64,000 nucleotides of DNA, taken from NCBI GenBank assembly GCA_964035545.1, contig OZ037767.1, forward strand, positions 25,777,628-25,841,627, given 5' to 3'. The position numbers and the translations under genes are program-made. Positions 15,001-24,889 of this stretch are shown in pieces. Source of the stretch: Bugula neritina (Eukaryota > Bryozoa > Gymnolaemata > Cheilostomatida > Bugulidae). Numbering within the stretch: the first letter of the stretch is position 1; the number at the start of each line of letters is the position of its first letter. The notes under the pieces were generated by a model that worked only from the letters and a program-made list of their open reading frames with translations, had not been told where the DNA came from and searched no databases.

Positions 15001-17704
15001 TAGACTATATAATAGACTTTATAATATCCCTTGTAACACACCGTAATATATCTTGTAATACACTTTATAATATAAGATAATATATTATATAATATAATTT
15101 ATAATACACTCTATAATACGTTTGTTGACATGTATACCCTGATAACACCAGAATACAGTTAGTTTATAACTTACATCAAAGTTGCATGAATTGGGAAGAC
15201 CAAAGGCAGTATGTGATACAGGGGCAGGTGCGTTACCCTTCCTCACTAAAATGATCTCATCTAAGGCTATGTCTCCCTGAGCACCAACTCCGACAATGCC
15301 TTCAAACACCACCTGCGGGTTTATAAGTAAAAGTTAAATTGAAGCATTATTTGCAGGGACTTCGTTCAAGAATAAACTGTTAAAGTTCACAAAGCTAAAA
15401 AGAACAAACAACATATAAACTGTGTTTCCAAGTGTCCATTATAAGTTTAATTACATATTTCAAACACCAGGATTTAATCAAAAAATTGTGGGAAAGCATT
15501 CAATGACGAGTCAGCACGTAATAGCATGAGATTCTAACTTGATGCTTACTCTAAAGTTGGAGTTGTCTGCCACATCAATCTCTACTTTCTCCCACTGAGA
15601 GGTGGAGGTGTTGGTTTTGGATGAGAAAAACCAAACTAGCCTGTGGTAGTCCGAATCTTCTGCCTTTACAAACACATTCAACACCCCCAGATGGCTACCC
15701 TTAGCGTGATAATAGAATTCTAGGCTAAATGTGCCAGCCTGGAGCAGTGGAGTAGAGAGTCTTGCGTTGTCATTGACAACCTAGTAAAAACAACAATCAT
15801 TAAATCATATCTTATAACATTCACAATGGGTTCACTATATTTCATAGGAAGTGTAACATTATTATGGGAACTACGAATATGTGTACGTTTATTTTACAAA
15901 TACACATATGTAACTACAGCTACTACAGAATATTATTACTGCACAAACTTGTGTAGCTAGATGTTTCGTACACAAGTATGTACGCAGTGTATGTAGAAAC
16001 AGTGATAGATTAGACTTTAGAGTCATTAGAACATATGAACTTACCGAGGGAACGGAAGCCTCGATGTACACATAATATCCTTGTATGAATCCGGGCACAG
16101 CATCATCATTAGGTCCTGTGAACTTAGAAAGAGTGCTGCCTGAATTCAGTGTCCAATTAAGAACATCCGCTGTTTCCTGTACCATGTTACACAAGTTGTT
16201 CTGGCCAAATTGACAGACAAAATAGTCCAACCCTACAATAAGAAGAAACCATTTTATAAAGATATACATGGACACATGGGATACACAGTATATGCTGAAT
16301 ATAACTATGTGCTAGTCTATTGTATAATATACTGTTTACTCTGCCTAGTAGCCTACAGAAAGGATGTATGTATATGATATTCAATCAACACCACTCAAGC
16401 GACTTTACTAAGTTTTGTTGCCCTCCTTCTGGTTGAATTCACAGGAAAACAAATGGCTTATGCAGAATCATGACTCACCTTGCCCATTGCAGGTACCTGA
16501 CATCAGAGCCAGTAACACACACAAACCTGCCAATAGAAAGAGATTTTACAGCAACATATTTTATGGTGGCTGAAACACATTGGAGAGATAGGTTATTAAC
16601 TGGTTCTAGCTGGCACATGGCATGCATGTTATGTAGCACTGTACTGAAATTAGTTAAAGCAGTAGCACTTATATCATATATATATGAAAGCAATTGATAT
16701 GAAACTGCAAAACCTATTATTTACAAATACCTCATTTTATTAGTCAAAATCAATACTGCATTTCATAGGCCATTATATTGAATATTATGAAGTTTAAATT
16801 CCAGCTGCCAAAACAAACATTGCCCACACAAAATACCTTCTATTGACTGCAGCTAGCTGCCAGTTATACAAGTATTAGGTTAGACACTAAGGCACCGATA
16901 TAGGCTATAAAATTTATGATTTATTTAAATTACTTCAATATAGAACTTCTAAGAACCATAGAAAACTGCTCAAACAACTGCAGCCTTACCCTTTTTATGC
17001 TTTACATCTTATGAATTTTACAAACTAGGATATAAGTAGATATAAACATAACTCTGTCCCAAAATCAATTTAGCAGCTATGTATTAAACAAAACATGGAA
17101 GCGGCCATGGTGTAGTGATTAGAGTGCTGGCCTAGATTATATCAAACAAAACATGGGCCGGTACAGGCACCTAGAAGAGTTACTATTTATCAAGAAGTAC
17201 CCAAGAAAACACACTCCTTAAAAATTTAATGAATGACAAAGATGGTAACCCCCCTTCGCAAAACTACAATTTTTTGTAAAAACATATTTTCAAACATAAT
17301 ATTTTGATGCCAAAAGCATGTCAGCAAATCTCGGACTCACACAACTGACTTAACAATTTGACCTTTTTCCTTTCAACCTAAAACCTTCATTTATAAAACA
17401 CTCTTCTTTTAAGAAAAGTTTACAGCAGAAAAATACCAGTAATCTAACAGCAGTGTAACATGGATAGATACATTACAAGTTATTGTGTATAGTCATAGTG
17501 GGTAGGCTTGAAAAAAATTAAATTGATTGTAGTATATGAAGAACTTTGGTAAGAAAAGTAGATTTGAAAATTAAGAGCTGACAAGCCTAAAATTCATTCT
17601 ACAAATTGTGCAAAAATTGAATGCGAGTCAATGACATACAATATAATCATAACAAAGTAGTAACTTTATAAGAACTCACCCAGCGACATCGCAGTTGATG
17701 CCAT
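1..17704 (-). CDS. secreted MAM/CUB/mucin mosaic protein (3' end outside window)
   Basis: A 27-exon model reads from the ATG at 17704 to the window edge. Exons: 17704-17680, 16526-16479, 16232-16045, 15780-15550, 15312-15175, 14905-14750, 12340-12128, 11896-11782, 11278-11165, 10961-10752, 10581-7489, 6904-6881, 6715-6546, 6264-6037, 5908-5776, 5423-5245, 5135-4928, 4261-4080, 3894-3661, 3443-3332, 2958-2741, 2539-2317, 2045-1873, 1572-1348, 928-799, 540-359 and 20-1. All junctions are GT-AG and the phases close, giving about 2,390 residues with no stop. The start MASTAMSLGLCVLLALMSG is a good signal peptide. Order: MAM1, MAM2, Thr linkers, a mucin block, then MAM3-CUB1, MAM4-CUB2 and MAM5-CUB3 separated by Thr runs. 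MAM and CUB are extracellular adhesion folds, so a mucus, matrix or cell-surface role is inferred. No membrane anchor is visible, but the C-terminus is missing. The exact orthologue is not recognised. Confidence 0.85.
359..2045 (-). CDS. module C: MAM5-CUB3 (first CUB half) exons
   Basis: MAM5 is in exons 2045-1873 (LECDFDVQLSPCLFSQ), 1572-1348 (PSSCHSVSFSYSVAGSNIGS) and 928-799 (LMFEATRRSADGESNFALDD). CUB3 begins in 540-359 (GTITSPNYPSFYPSDFQHTW). MAM5 is visibly closer to MAM3 than to MAM4 (CHSVSF-YS-AG-N-GS shared), which suggests the A and C modules separated more recently. A possible acceptor at 21-22 starts the next exon (LMETDD) at the window edge; that last piece is tentative. Confidence 0.75.
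2317..4261 (-). CDS. module B: MAM4-CUB2-Thr linker exons
   Basis: MAM4 is in exons 4261-4080 (FTCAFNVLLDLSCGM, RWEQMSGPGPNYPATGPQSG), 3894-3661 (DGCHSVEFSYLARGANLGTF) and 3443-3332 (GGDFAIDYINLSPCE, then TTTTPTS). CUB2 is in 2958-2741 (GEIMSLNYPQPYTYPTQYRH) and 2539-2317 (LTVVFSADDKLALKGFHMTW, then a run of 13 Thr). Exon order and phase match module A, so the modules arose by exon-set duplication. CUB2 contains the basic motif RRKR, a possible proprotein-convertase site. Confidence 0.75.
4928..6904 (-). CDS. module A: MAM3-CUB1-Thr linker exons
   Basis: Exon 6904-6881 codes a short Thr/Pro spacer. Exons 6715-6546, 6264-6037 and 5908-5776 code MAM3 (HCYFNTGPCAYL, PTSCHSVSFAYSIAGNNPGS, LMFEGRRLDQTGGSFFALDN). 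Exons 5423-5245 and 5135-4928 code CUB1 (GEVWSPNAPSFYPPDFTHDW, then LEGWRVRW) and end in a poly-Thr tail. The outer borders of the module are phase 1 and the internal ones repeat in later modules. CUB1 lacks the usual cysteines in the part seen, so the call rests on the SPNxPxxYP, HxWxI and xGW patterns. Confidence 0.75.
7489..10581 (-). CDS. giant Ser/Thr-rich mucin exon of the mosaic gene
   Basis: One open exon of about 1,030 codons is dominated by Thr, Ser, Pro and Val with almost no Cys until its end. The middle part (about 8790-8090) is a tandem array of 30-bp units coding ten-residue repeats of the type TPSPVTTPVL. The composition predicts heavy O-glycosylation and an extended brush. 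The acceptor at 10581 fits the phase-1 donor of the previous linker exon. The proposed donor (GTAATA, 7488-7483) joins in phase 1 to the small exon 6904-6881. If that donor is not used, the frame ends at a TGA at 7426-7424 and gives a shorter protein without the later MAM/CUB modules. The donor choice is the least certain junction of the gene. Confidence 0.75.
10752..12340 (-). CDS. end of MAM2 and poly-Thr linkers
   Basis: Exon 12340-12128 carries YYLDFWYHAYGDSLPHLMVL and exon 11896-11782 carries LFFIGEVGLTAFGDYGLDDI, which complete MAM2. That exon then runs into PDPTTTTIKP. Exons 11278-11165 and 10961-10752 encode almost pure Thr with Pro, Val and Ser (units such as PTTTTTT and TTTVPTT), as expected for a densely O-glycosylated, extended linker. 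All linker exons have phase-1 borders, so any of them could be skipped or duplicated without a frameshift. Confidence 0.75.
11990..12080. repeat. 20-bp intronic tandem repeat
   Basis: About 4.5 copies of a 20-bp unit close to CTATGCTTATACTAACATAC lie in the intron between exons 7 and 8 of the mosaic gene. No coding potential is seen. Confidence 0.8.
14036..14150. repeat. (CAC)n/(CCG)n trinucleotide tract in intron
   Basis: A near-perfect CAC run is bounded on both sides by short CCG runs, in the intron between exons 6 and 7 of the mosaic gene. It opens artificial poly-His and poly-Thr frames, but no splice signal joins them to the gene. Confidence 0.9.
14750..16232 (-). CDS. MAM1 and start of MAM2 exons
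   Basis: Four exons of the mosaic gene. MAM1 starts at CQFGQNNLCNMVQ and runs through LNWTLNSGST, FSLEFYYHAKGSHLGVLNVFV and WEKVEIDV to VVFEGIVGVGAQGDIALDEI, the usual succession of MAM strands. MAM2 starts at CNFD at the end of exon 5 and continues in exon 6 (LDWILNTGST, GYYIYTEAS). Three internal junctions are phase 0, so the domain is cut at the same points as in the later MAM copies. MAM domains normally mediate homophilic or matrix contacts outside the cell. Confidence 0.8.
17086..17156 (+). mobile_element. 45-bp tRNA-half-like insert with 13-bp target duplication
   Basis: The 13-mer AAACAAAACATGG occurs perfectly at 17086-17098 and 17144-17156. Between them sit 45 bases that look like the 5' half of a tRNA or SINE head: GGTGTAGTGATTAGAGTGCT gives an A-box-like segment, and no B box follows. 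It lies in the first intron of the mosaic gene. Perfect duplications indicate a real and fairly recent target-primed insertion. Confidence 0.7.
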
Positions 17705-18821
17705 GTTGAAATTTGCAGCTGCCTGTGGCCAGACACACAGAATGAGTATTGATAAAACGCTCTCTACAGTGCCACCTGGTTCAGTATAAACTACAGTACT
17801 ACTAGATGTAAGGAAGTGTGAATTTCCAAGTTATTATTGATTACATGTCTCTATAGCAACAGTGAAAGTGTTCCACTTGTTGAAATAGTGACAGTAATAA
17901 GCCTTTTGTAATGCAATTTCATTGTTTATACACTACTTATATAACAATAGAAGTATTCACTATCGACATGCAACGGGCCTGTTGAAAGTACAGACAACTC
18001 CAATAATTACTATACTACAGAGTTGATAACCAATTAAATAATAAAAAAAAATTCACTATGCAGTTGAACTTTAGCATTCCACTGTAGTAAATTGTTAACA
18101 TAATATTAAAATAACTAATAATCACTTCATACAGGCATCTATTCAATTTGGCTTATTCTTAATCACAATAAAGAGCAATATTGAGGCTACTAATCAGTAA
18201 TTAGACTATTTATATCTTTACTGAGCACACCCAACAAGCATAGTTAAAACTGATTACCTCTTGCAAAATCCTACTGCAAAGTTTCACTCAGTGCCTAGCA
18301 GAGCTAGTTACAAGTCCCACAGACTCTGAAGACTTGAACTTCCATGACTTGAACACACTTGCTTGGCTTGCCTAACTAATCAACTGGATTAACAACTTAC
18401 ATGGCTCAACTGGCAACCAAACCCAGCTCTAGTACAAAACACATAGAATCCTTTCTTACCAATACTTTTATAAAATAATCAGCCTAAAGCATAGCAAATT
18501 TTATTGTCAACAGATGAATTTAGTTTAGAAATTTAACAAAAGGTAATATTATAGAAACTGCAGTCCTGACATAGAATATTAGATATATCATGGAGTCAAT
18601 ATGTTGCAAAGCTTGGAAATATAATCAAGAATAACATGCAGTAAAACATAACTTTCAGATGCGACTGGACGTGCAATAAAGCTTTAATAAAATTAATAAC
18701 GGGCCACAACTCCCGATCTTAAAGTTGAAAACAGACATTGTATACAACCACATTCCTAAGAATGAGGCACTAGTGGACAGTGAGAGCCAGTGGGTAGGGA
18801 TACAAAACAGAAGGTAAAGAG
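17705..18821. other. intergenic gap, MAM/mucin gene 5' flank to SRPRB 3' end
   Basis: This holds the upstream region of the mosaic gene (from 17705) and the 3' flank of SRPRB. No TATA box, RNA gene or convincing reading frame was found. It is AT-rich and otherwise unremarkable. Confidence 0.6.
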
Positions 18822-21024
18822 TTACAAGGTCTGGAGCCAGCGTTGGATATCATCTATCTCTGGCTCCTCCCCAGTTGAAGTGCGTCCTTTAGCACTGCAC
18901 TCTATGATGTCAACCTTTTGTGGCAGCAACTGATGAAACTCAAAGTCTACCTGGTCATTACCAAGACGGCAGCGCTCCCCACTACTTCCATCAGTCCCCT
19001 CCAATCCTCCAGCTCTGGTCTTTCTCACTGTATTCCTATATTAGCCCACCACATACTATATGCAATGAAACTGCATTAGTATAGCATATGCTACTGTAGC
19101 ATAGTTCAATGAATATAGTTATTATATTACATAATTAATATAACATATAGTTACTATAGCACATAATGAATAAAACATATCGTTACTATAGCACATAATT
19201 ATAAAAATATTAGTTACTTACAGCTCCTTTTCTAGCAGAGACTTAATGACGGTAGCGGACTTAGTGAAACCTACATCCTGTTTGTTACAAGCAATCAGAA
19301 CAGGTACTTTTGCTTTCTGAATATCGGGCTCGGTTAGCAGAGTATACAGATACCTGAAAGCATCGCTTCACATAAGTTTCATCATACGAAAATCTAACAG
19401 CTTAACTAGCAATAGTAAAGTTCAAGAAAATAAGAAAAAATTGTATTGTGCAAGGTGGGATAACTCCTAGCATCATATTAGAGTAATATAAACATTCGAG
19501 TAACTGAAATACTCAGACACATAATACAACAGAATAATATAATGAAGACACATAAGATATACAGAATAGAGAGAAGATAGTGAAAGAATAATCTTACTCT
19601 GCAACATCTTTCAGCTCTTTTACCACAGTAGTGCTGTCTATGAGGAACACAATACCTCTGGCGGTACAGCTGTACTTCTCAAATAACTGCTGCCTCTTTC
19701 TGTCGTGTCCTGTAACGAAAGTCACATGATGTTACCTTAACGTAAGCACAATTCTGAGGGAGGTAACTTTAAAAGAGCCAACTTAGGATCGGTGAATAAC
19801 GTGTAAATTGTAAGTCATGCTTTCACATGTTGATAGACAACTACAGGCGAGATGTGAAACAAACACACAAGCAATTGACACAGAAGTTTTACAGCAAAAA
19901 AGAAAGTGAGTGTATGTGTTCATCATGAAGTATTTTATGAGAAAAAACTAATAAGTCATTCACAGTCTTATAACTTGACAAGGCAAGAATGGCTCTTATA
20001 ACATTGGGGATATACTTTTTAGTTACTAACTTACCAACTAACTTACTTACAGAGTTACAGTACTTACTGTATATTTTCTTGTTTAGTATTTACCTGGAAG
20101 GTCAACAATAGCCACATCCGTTCCTTTGATTTTCACAACTCCGTGGTTTTCCTGCAGAGAGGTGTGAGTCATACGGAACGCGTTCTGTGTCAGCTAAAAT
20201 GATAGGCATCAGCTTGAGTGTATGGATATATTATTCTAATATATTGAGTTAGTTAGTGAGTTATTGTAAGTATTCTATACAAAGCATTGTTTGTTTTTTT
20301 AAAACAAACATAAGAAGTAGCAACTGATGCTATTTAAAATTCATTTATAACATTATATTTAACATAACTCACATTGCCTGAAAAAATGTTTGTAAAAATA
20401 AAAATTGCATAACATATTAAAATAGATCTGATAAAGCTATTTCAGATTATTTAAATAGTTATGTGTAGCTTAAATGATTTGTTGCGGGTTAAAGAAACAA
20501 GATATTAAATGAACCTTTTCCAAAAACCAAGCCTAAAAATACACTAGAGACATCTGGCATCTATTCAATTTTTACTAAATTTGAAAAGGTATAAAGGCCC
20601 TGTAATATACCTGAGTATATGCCAAGCAAGACACTAGAGTATAGAGGAGTATTTACCTGTGTAAACAGCAACGTCTTCCCAGAGTCACACAGGCCTGTTA
20701 GCAGAATATTAGGTCGTTTGGAGGTTGAACCCCGAAGTAGCAGATATAGTAAGAGTACTAAAAGAAAGGATAACCAAAGTTGACAATTAAATTTGAGCTT
20801 TAAATAAATTTCTATTTAACAACTTTTTTCAAAATTTTACAATAACAATGCATCCACACAATATTGCTATGTTGTAAATGATCGAACATGATTACAACAC
20901 AGTTTGAGTTACTAAAATAATATTATAATTTTCACATACTTATTGTAATTATTCCGATCAGTATTGCTACTGCCACACCATTAGTCAATGGAGTCACCAT
21001 TTGTAAAAGTTCTCCTGCTTCCAT
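18822..21024 (-). CDS. SRPRB: signal recognition particle receptor subunit beta
   Basis: Six exons: 21024-20940, 20757-20657, 20193-20094, 19709-19598, 19353-19222 and 19035-18822. They join in phase to 247 residues, close to the usual length of about 250-270. The N-terminal region has a membrane anchor (VAVAILIGIITI-LLLYLLL). The small-GTPase fold follows: P-loop GLCDSGKT, DLPGHDR as the G3 element, NKQD as G4 and ECSAKG as G5. SRP receptor beta anchors SRP receptor alpha in the ER membrane and regulates docking of ribosome-SRP complexes in a GTP-dependent way. The G3 element has DLPG rather than the DxxG of Ras-type proteins, as in this family. The start was chosen at the first ATG before the anchor (MEAGELLQMV). 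No frame damage is seen. Confidence 0.93.
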
Positions 21025-22850
21025 TAGTCCAAATCTAAAAGATATGAAACTAGAATCACCATAGAAGTTGGACAGATAATTAAGTGAGTCAAAATAGTAA
21101 GCATATTCATATTATAATACTAATTGATAATATTAATAATGCTCTCCAATAATGAGGTTATGACTTATGAGATTTAAGACAAGAAGACGAGAGGATATAT
21201 TATTATATAAGTGAGCTGGAGCCACTGGCACTAGGCAGAACAGAAAATAAAATTAAATGTGCCAGAAAAAGACAACATCAACATGAACAAAATATTTAAA
21301 AAGTAAATTACTGCTAGAGTCCAAACCGAATTGTGGAAATTTATAACAGCCATGGTTGATGGCTATTGGTTAGTACAAGTATAAGTATTTAATTTTCATT
21401 TCAAGTAATACTAATAGTAATAGTTCATTAGGATTAGTTGGACTTGGTGCTTTCAGGCGAAGAAAATAATATTAATAATAATATTAATAATAATTCATAG
21501 TTGGTGACAAGATAAAGTTCAAGTGATTTACTTTTAGTTTTAATGATTAGGATTAAAACAATATTATTATCATTATTATTAAATTTAATCATTTTCATTA
21601 TCATTACAATCATCATCATTATGATTATGATTATGATTATGATTATGATAATTGTGGTGGCTGCACCTCATTGGAATACTAATACTATACTTTATAGTAA
21701 CTGTAATGCCAATAGTTTATAACTAAGAAGTTATACTACTACTAGTACCACTGTCTACTATCACTATCACTAATAGTAATTGGTATTAGACTTAGTGCTA
21801 CTGCCAGCGGTAACAATTTAATAACTATTCTAGTCATTACAAAGTGAAAGTGTCCGATTTTAAACCATGTGTATGCCAAGGTTTCTTGACAACAAACAGT
21901 TTATACGGCCACTCCTAGAGCGTGACGTTAATATTATTTATTTGTGATTTTGGTCTAACTGCAACGTGTTGTTCGAAAGATTTCTAAAAAACAGCTATGT
22001 GTTGTCAATAATTAATGTTAACATTGAAATATTTTATTCATATGCAAAATATAACTTAATATATCTATATAGTAACAACATTGCAGTGGTTATGGTTTTG
22101 TTTGTTATGCTAAGGAAGAAAGCGATGCTAAGATATTTTCCTGGCTACAGCGTACTTTAAAGGAGTCGTCCTCCCTACGCTATGTTTGTTTATAGTTTAG
22201 TACATTAGACTCCTGGAGTATCATCTATCACATCATCTAAATAAGCCCATTCAGCATTTTAAGTTTGAACTATGCTGTTCACATTTGGAATGTTGAAAAT
22301 AAAATATTAATTAGTGCATCAGAATAAAAATGCCTAAATTATTTTATTTATTTATTTTATACTCCTACTCCATACTTATTTCATATTCCTACTCTTATAA
22401 TCCTCTCACTAATTATAAGCCTGGAAATACATATAAACTTAAAGAGTCCCAAACTTTTAAAGGAAAGCATTTTGTATTTTAATGATTTTTCTAGCAATTC
22501 CCAATTTTTTTATTTAAAATATCATCTTTAAAAATGTACCATTTAAAACTGCACACACATGGTGAAGTGCTCCATAATGTATAAAAACAGCTTACATCTA
22601 TAATTTCAATTCATGTACTAAAAGAGTTTTTTATTATAAGTTATTGTCATTATGTGAGCTGAATAGAGCCTGCAAGATATAATAACTTTTTTCATAATAT
22701 ATAGAAGATGATGAGTACCTATATGTTGAAAAACAGCTATGATAAAGTATGTTATAGTGTGATGTCGCAATATAGTGTATTGTAATATATTGTGACAGCC
22801 ACAACTATAGCACATGAACATAATGTAGTATGATGCTACATAGAGGTACA
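21025..22850. other. intergenic gap, SRPRB to small membrane gene copy A
   Basis: No supported gene. It contains poly-T and TAATAATA-type simple sequence, including a (GATTAT)n run near 21609-21652. Short frames here have no splice context or recognisable domain. Confidence 0.6.
21609..21652. repeat. (GATTAT)n microsatellite
   Basis: Four to five copies of a GATTAT hexamer preceded by CATCAT triplets, in intergenic DNA upstream of SRPRB. Confidence 0.8.
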
Positions 22851-24160
22851 TAGGATATGACATCACAAGTAGAAATCAGCCTGTATAATTAAGGTATTCC
22901 CAACAATCAACACATGATGCATTACTTTACGTTGATGACACAACTTCATCGAAAAGTGCTCTCATTAGCTGCATCAAAATGTCTTCTCTTATCAATGTCT
23001 TGGGTCTGACTATGTTCATGGACGTTGCCTACCGTTACTACATTTTTAATTTCATATGGTGGTGGATAACCACTGTGCCATTCGTCATCACACTGTTTTT
23101 GATTACCATGGTGATAGTTATTGCAGTTCCGTAAGTTACACAACTCCTAACTATACTTAATTTTGCTATTTCAAGAACTTCTTACTAAACTCAAATTAAA
23201 ATATAATTTCATTCATGAAATTTTGTTTTTTTCACTTTTACAATATCAGACTTATATATGACATGTGCTGGTGTTATATAATGATTCACATACTACTGCT
23301 TACAGACCAGAGCCTTCTGCTGGTGCCTCTCCACTTAGAGTAACTCAATCTGCCAGCAAACAAATAAATCTTGAGATTGCTAAAGAAATCATTTCTCCTT
23401 CCACTCTGCTCACTGAATGTAAGAAAAAAGAGAAACACCTCAAGAATAAAGATGGTGAGATGCTAGCTGTATTGTTTCTTTTTACTATTTGCCAATTGTG
23501 CTGAAAAATGTTCAACTCATCTGAAAATGTTTAACTTCCAATTAAAATTTTATTGGTCAGTGAACAGAAACTTGAGAGTTTGATGACAAGCTTATTTTGT
23601 TGAATCTAGTCTTTTCATTTGTTAATTTAACTAAAGGGTTAAGTTATATGCCTTTATTGTAGCTGTAGTGGAGAAAACTTCCTATGCCTACAACAAAAAG
23701 AGAATACAGTATATGGCTGGAATGATAGAAAGAGTTTTCAAAGATAAACCTACCAGAGGTATGGCAGTATTTTTACTTGTATTATCTGCTAAATTACCCT
23801 AACAGTGTATAATGTATATGTATTACTGCTCATGCCAAAGGACTACACTTTGCTTCAAAATATATTTTATGCTGTGTTATTGTTATTTACTTTAAGATGT
23901 ATTATTCTTTTAGCTGCAGTGGACACCACCTTATATGTATATAACAAGAAGAGAATCCAGTACATGGCTGGGGTTGTAGAGACTATGTTCAAAAACCCAC
24001 CAGCTAGAAGAACTGAGTTAGATGATGAACTGAAACTCACTAAAGGAATGTGTATTACCAGTCGAATGAGGCAGAACTTTATAAAGAGCTAAATTAGTTA
24101 CTCTCAAATTTACCTATAGACCTACTACTATAATTAATATTTATGTTATGGGCAGCGTTA
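22851..24160 (+). repeat. inverted duplication, arm A
   Basis: This segment matches the reverse complement of about 35060-36347 over the gene, its introns and roughly 120 bp of upstream flank. The shared flank includes GACATCACAAGTAGAAATCA followed by similar ATTCCCAACAATCAACACA. The arms are separated by about 11 kb. Confidence 0.85.
22979..24092 (+). CDS. unrecognised small membrane protein, copy A
   Basis: Four exons (22979-23130, 23306-23454, 23663-23758, 23914-24092) close in phase to 191 residues. No family is recognised. Exon 1 (MSSLINVLGLTMFMDVAYRY) runs into an aromatic hydrophobic stretch, WWWITTVPFVITLFLITMV, a likely single transmembrane or signal-anchor segment. Exon 2 codes a polar, Lys-rich region with ASKQINLEIAKEII. 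Exons 3 and 4 are an internal duplication: both contain YNKKRIQYMAG followed by E-x-x-F-K and a Pro-rich end, and both begin after a phase-1 junction at AV. The C-terminus is basic (SRMRQNFIKS). AATAAA signals lie 120-140 bp downstream. The predicted topology is one membrane span with a basic tail; function is unknown. Copy B at 35118-36219 shares every splice site. Confidence 0.75.
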
Positions 24161-24211
24161 AGCCAATTATATACTTAAAGGACAATATTCTTTCTTTGCT
24201 TGCTATTGTGG

Positions 24212-24237
24212 AATAAATTATCATAAAATGAAATAAA
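24212..24237 (+). promoter_or_regulatory. poly(A) signals of copy A
   Basis: Two AATAAA hexamers (24212-24217 and 24232-24237) lie 120-145 bp past the stop codon of copy A, a normal 3' UTR distance. Confidence 0.5.
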
Positions 24238-24889
24238 TTATAAAATATTTCTTTAAATTGCCATAGCATTCAATAATTACATATTTTAAACTTTGGTCTC
24301 AAAACTAGTACTCCTTGCTTAGTTCAAGGTTCTTTAAGCAAAACAGCATTTGAACAGATAGTAACTTGATGACTTGAGTCTCAGTGTAACGATTTCAAGA
24401 ATAGTATAAAGTCTATGGTCTATGTATAAAAACAATAATAATTATAGCTGAAACAAATTAATGTATTATAATGATCTCAATGCATGTGTATAAGGGTGGT
24501 TTTATCTGAGATTATTTTATGAAGTTGGGCTTGTTTCATAAAAAAATATGTTTGGGTGGGGGGAGGGGGAATTCTCTGGTGATTAGGCACCTGTGCTAGT
24601 GCTTGCATTTAAGTGTAAATAAATGTTTCCATTGCTGCCATTTAGTATAACTTTATATTTTGCACTGAAGTATTAAAGAAAATATAAATAATAAATAAAT
24701 TATCAAAATTGAAGGTCCAGCAGCTTACTGCATGTTATAGCCAGCATGCTCTCTTATTGAAGCTGACCAATTATAAGCAGGAAAGCTTTTCTATATAGAA
24801 TTTAATGCTGAGATTATTAGTTGTGGGTGCCTTGGCTAGGTCAGATTGAAATTCCCTGGTCTGGGTGAGCATTATAAGACTAGCTTTCA

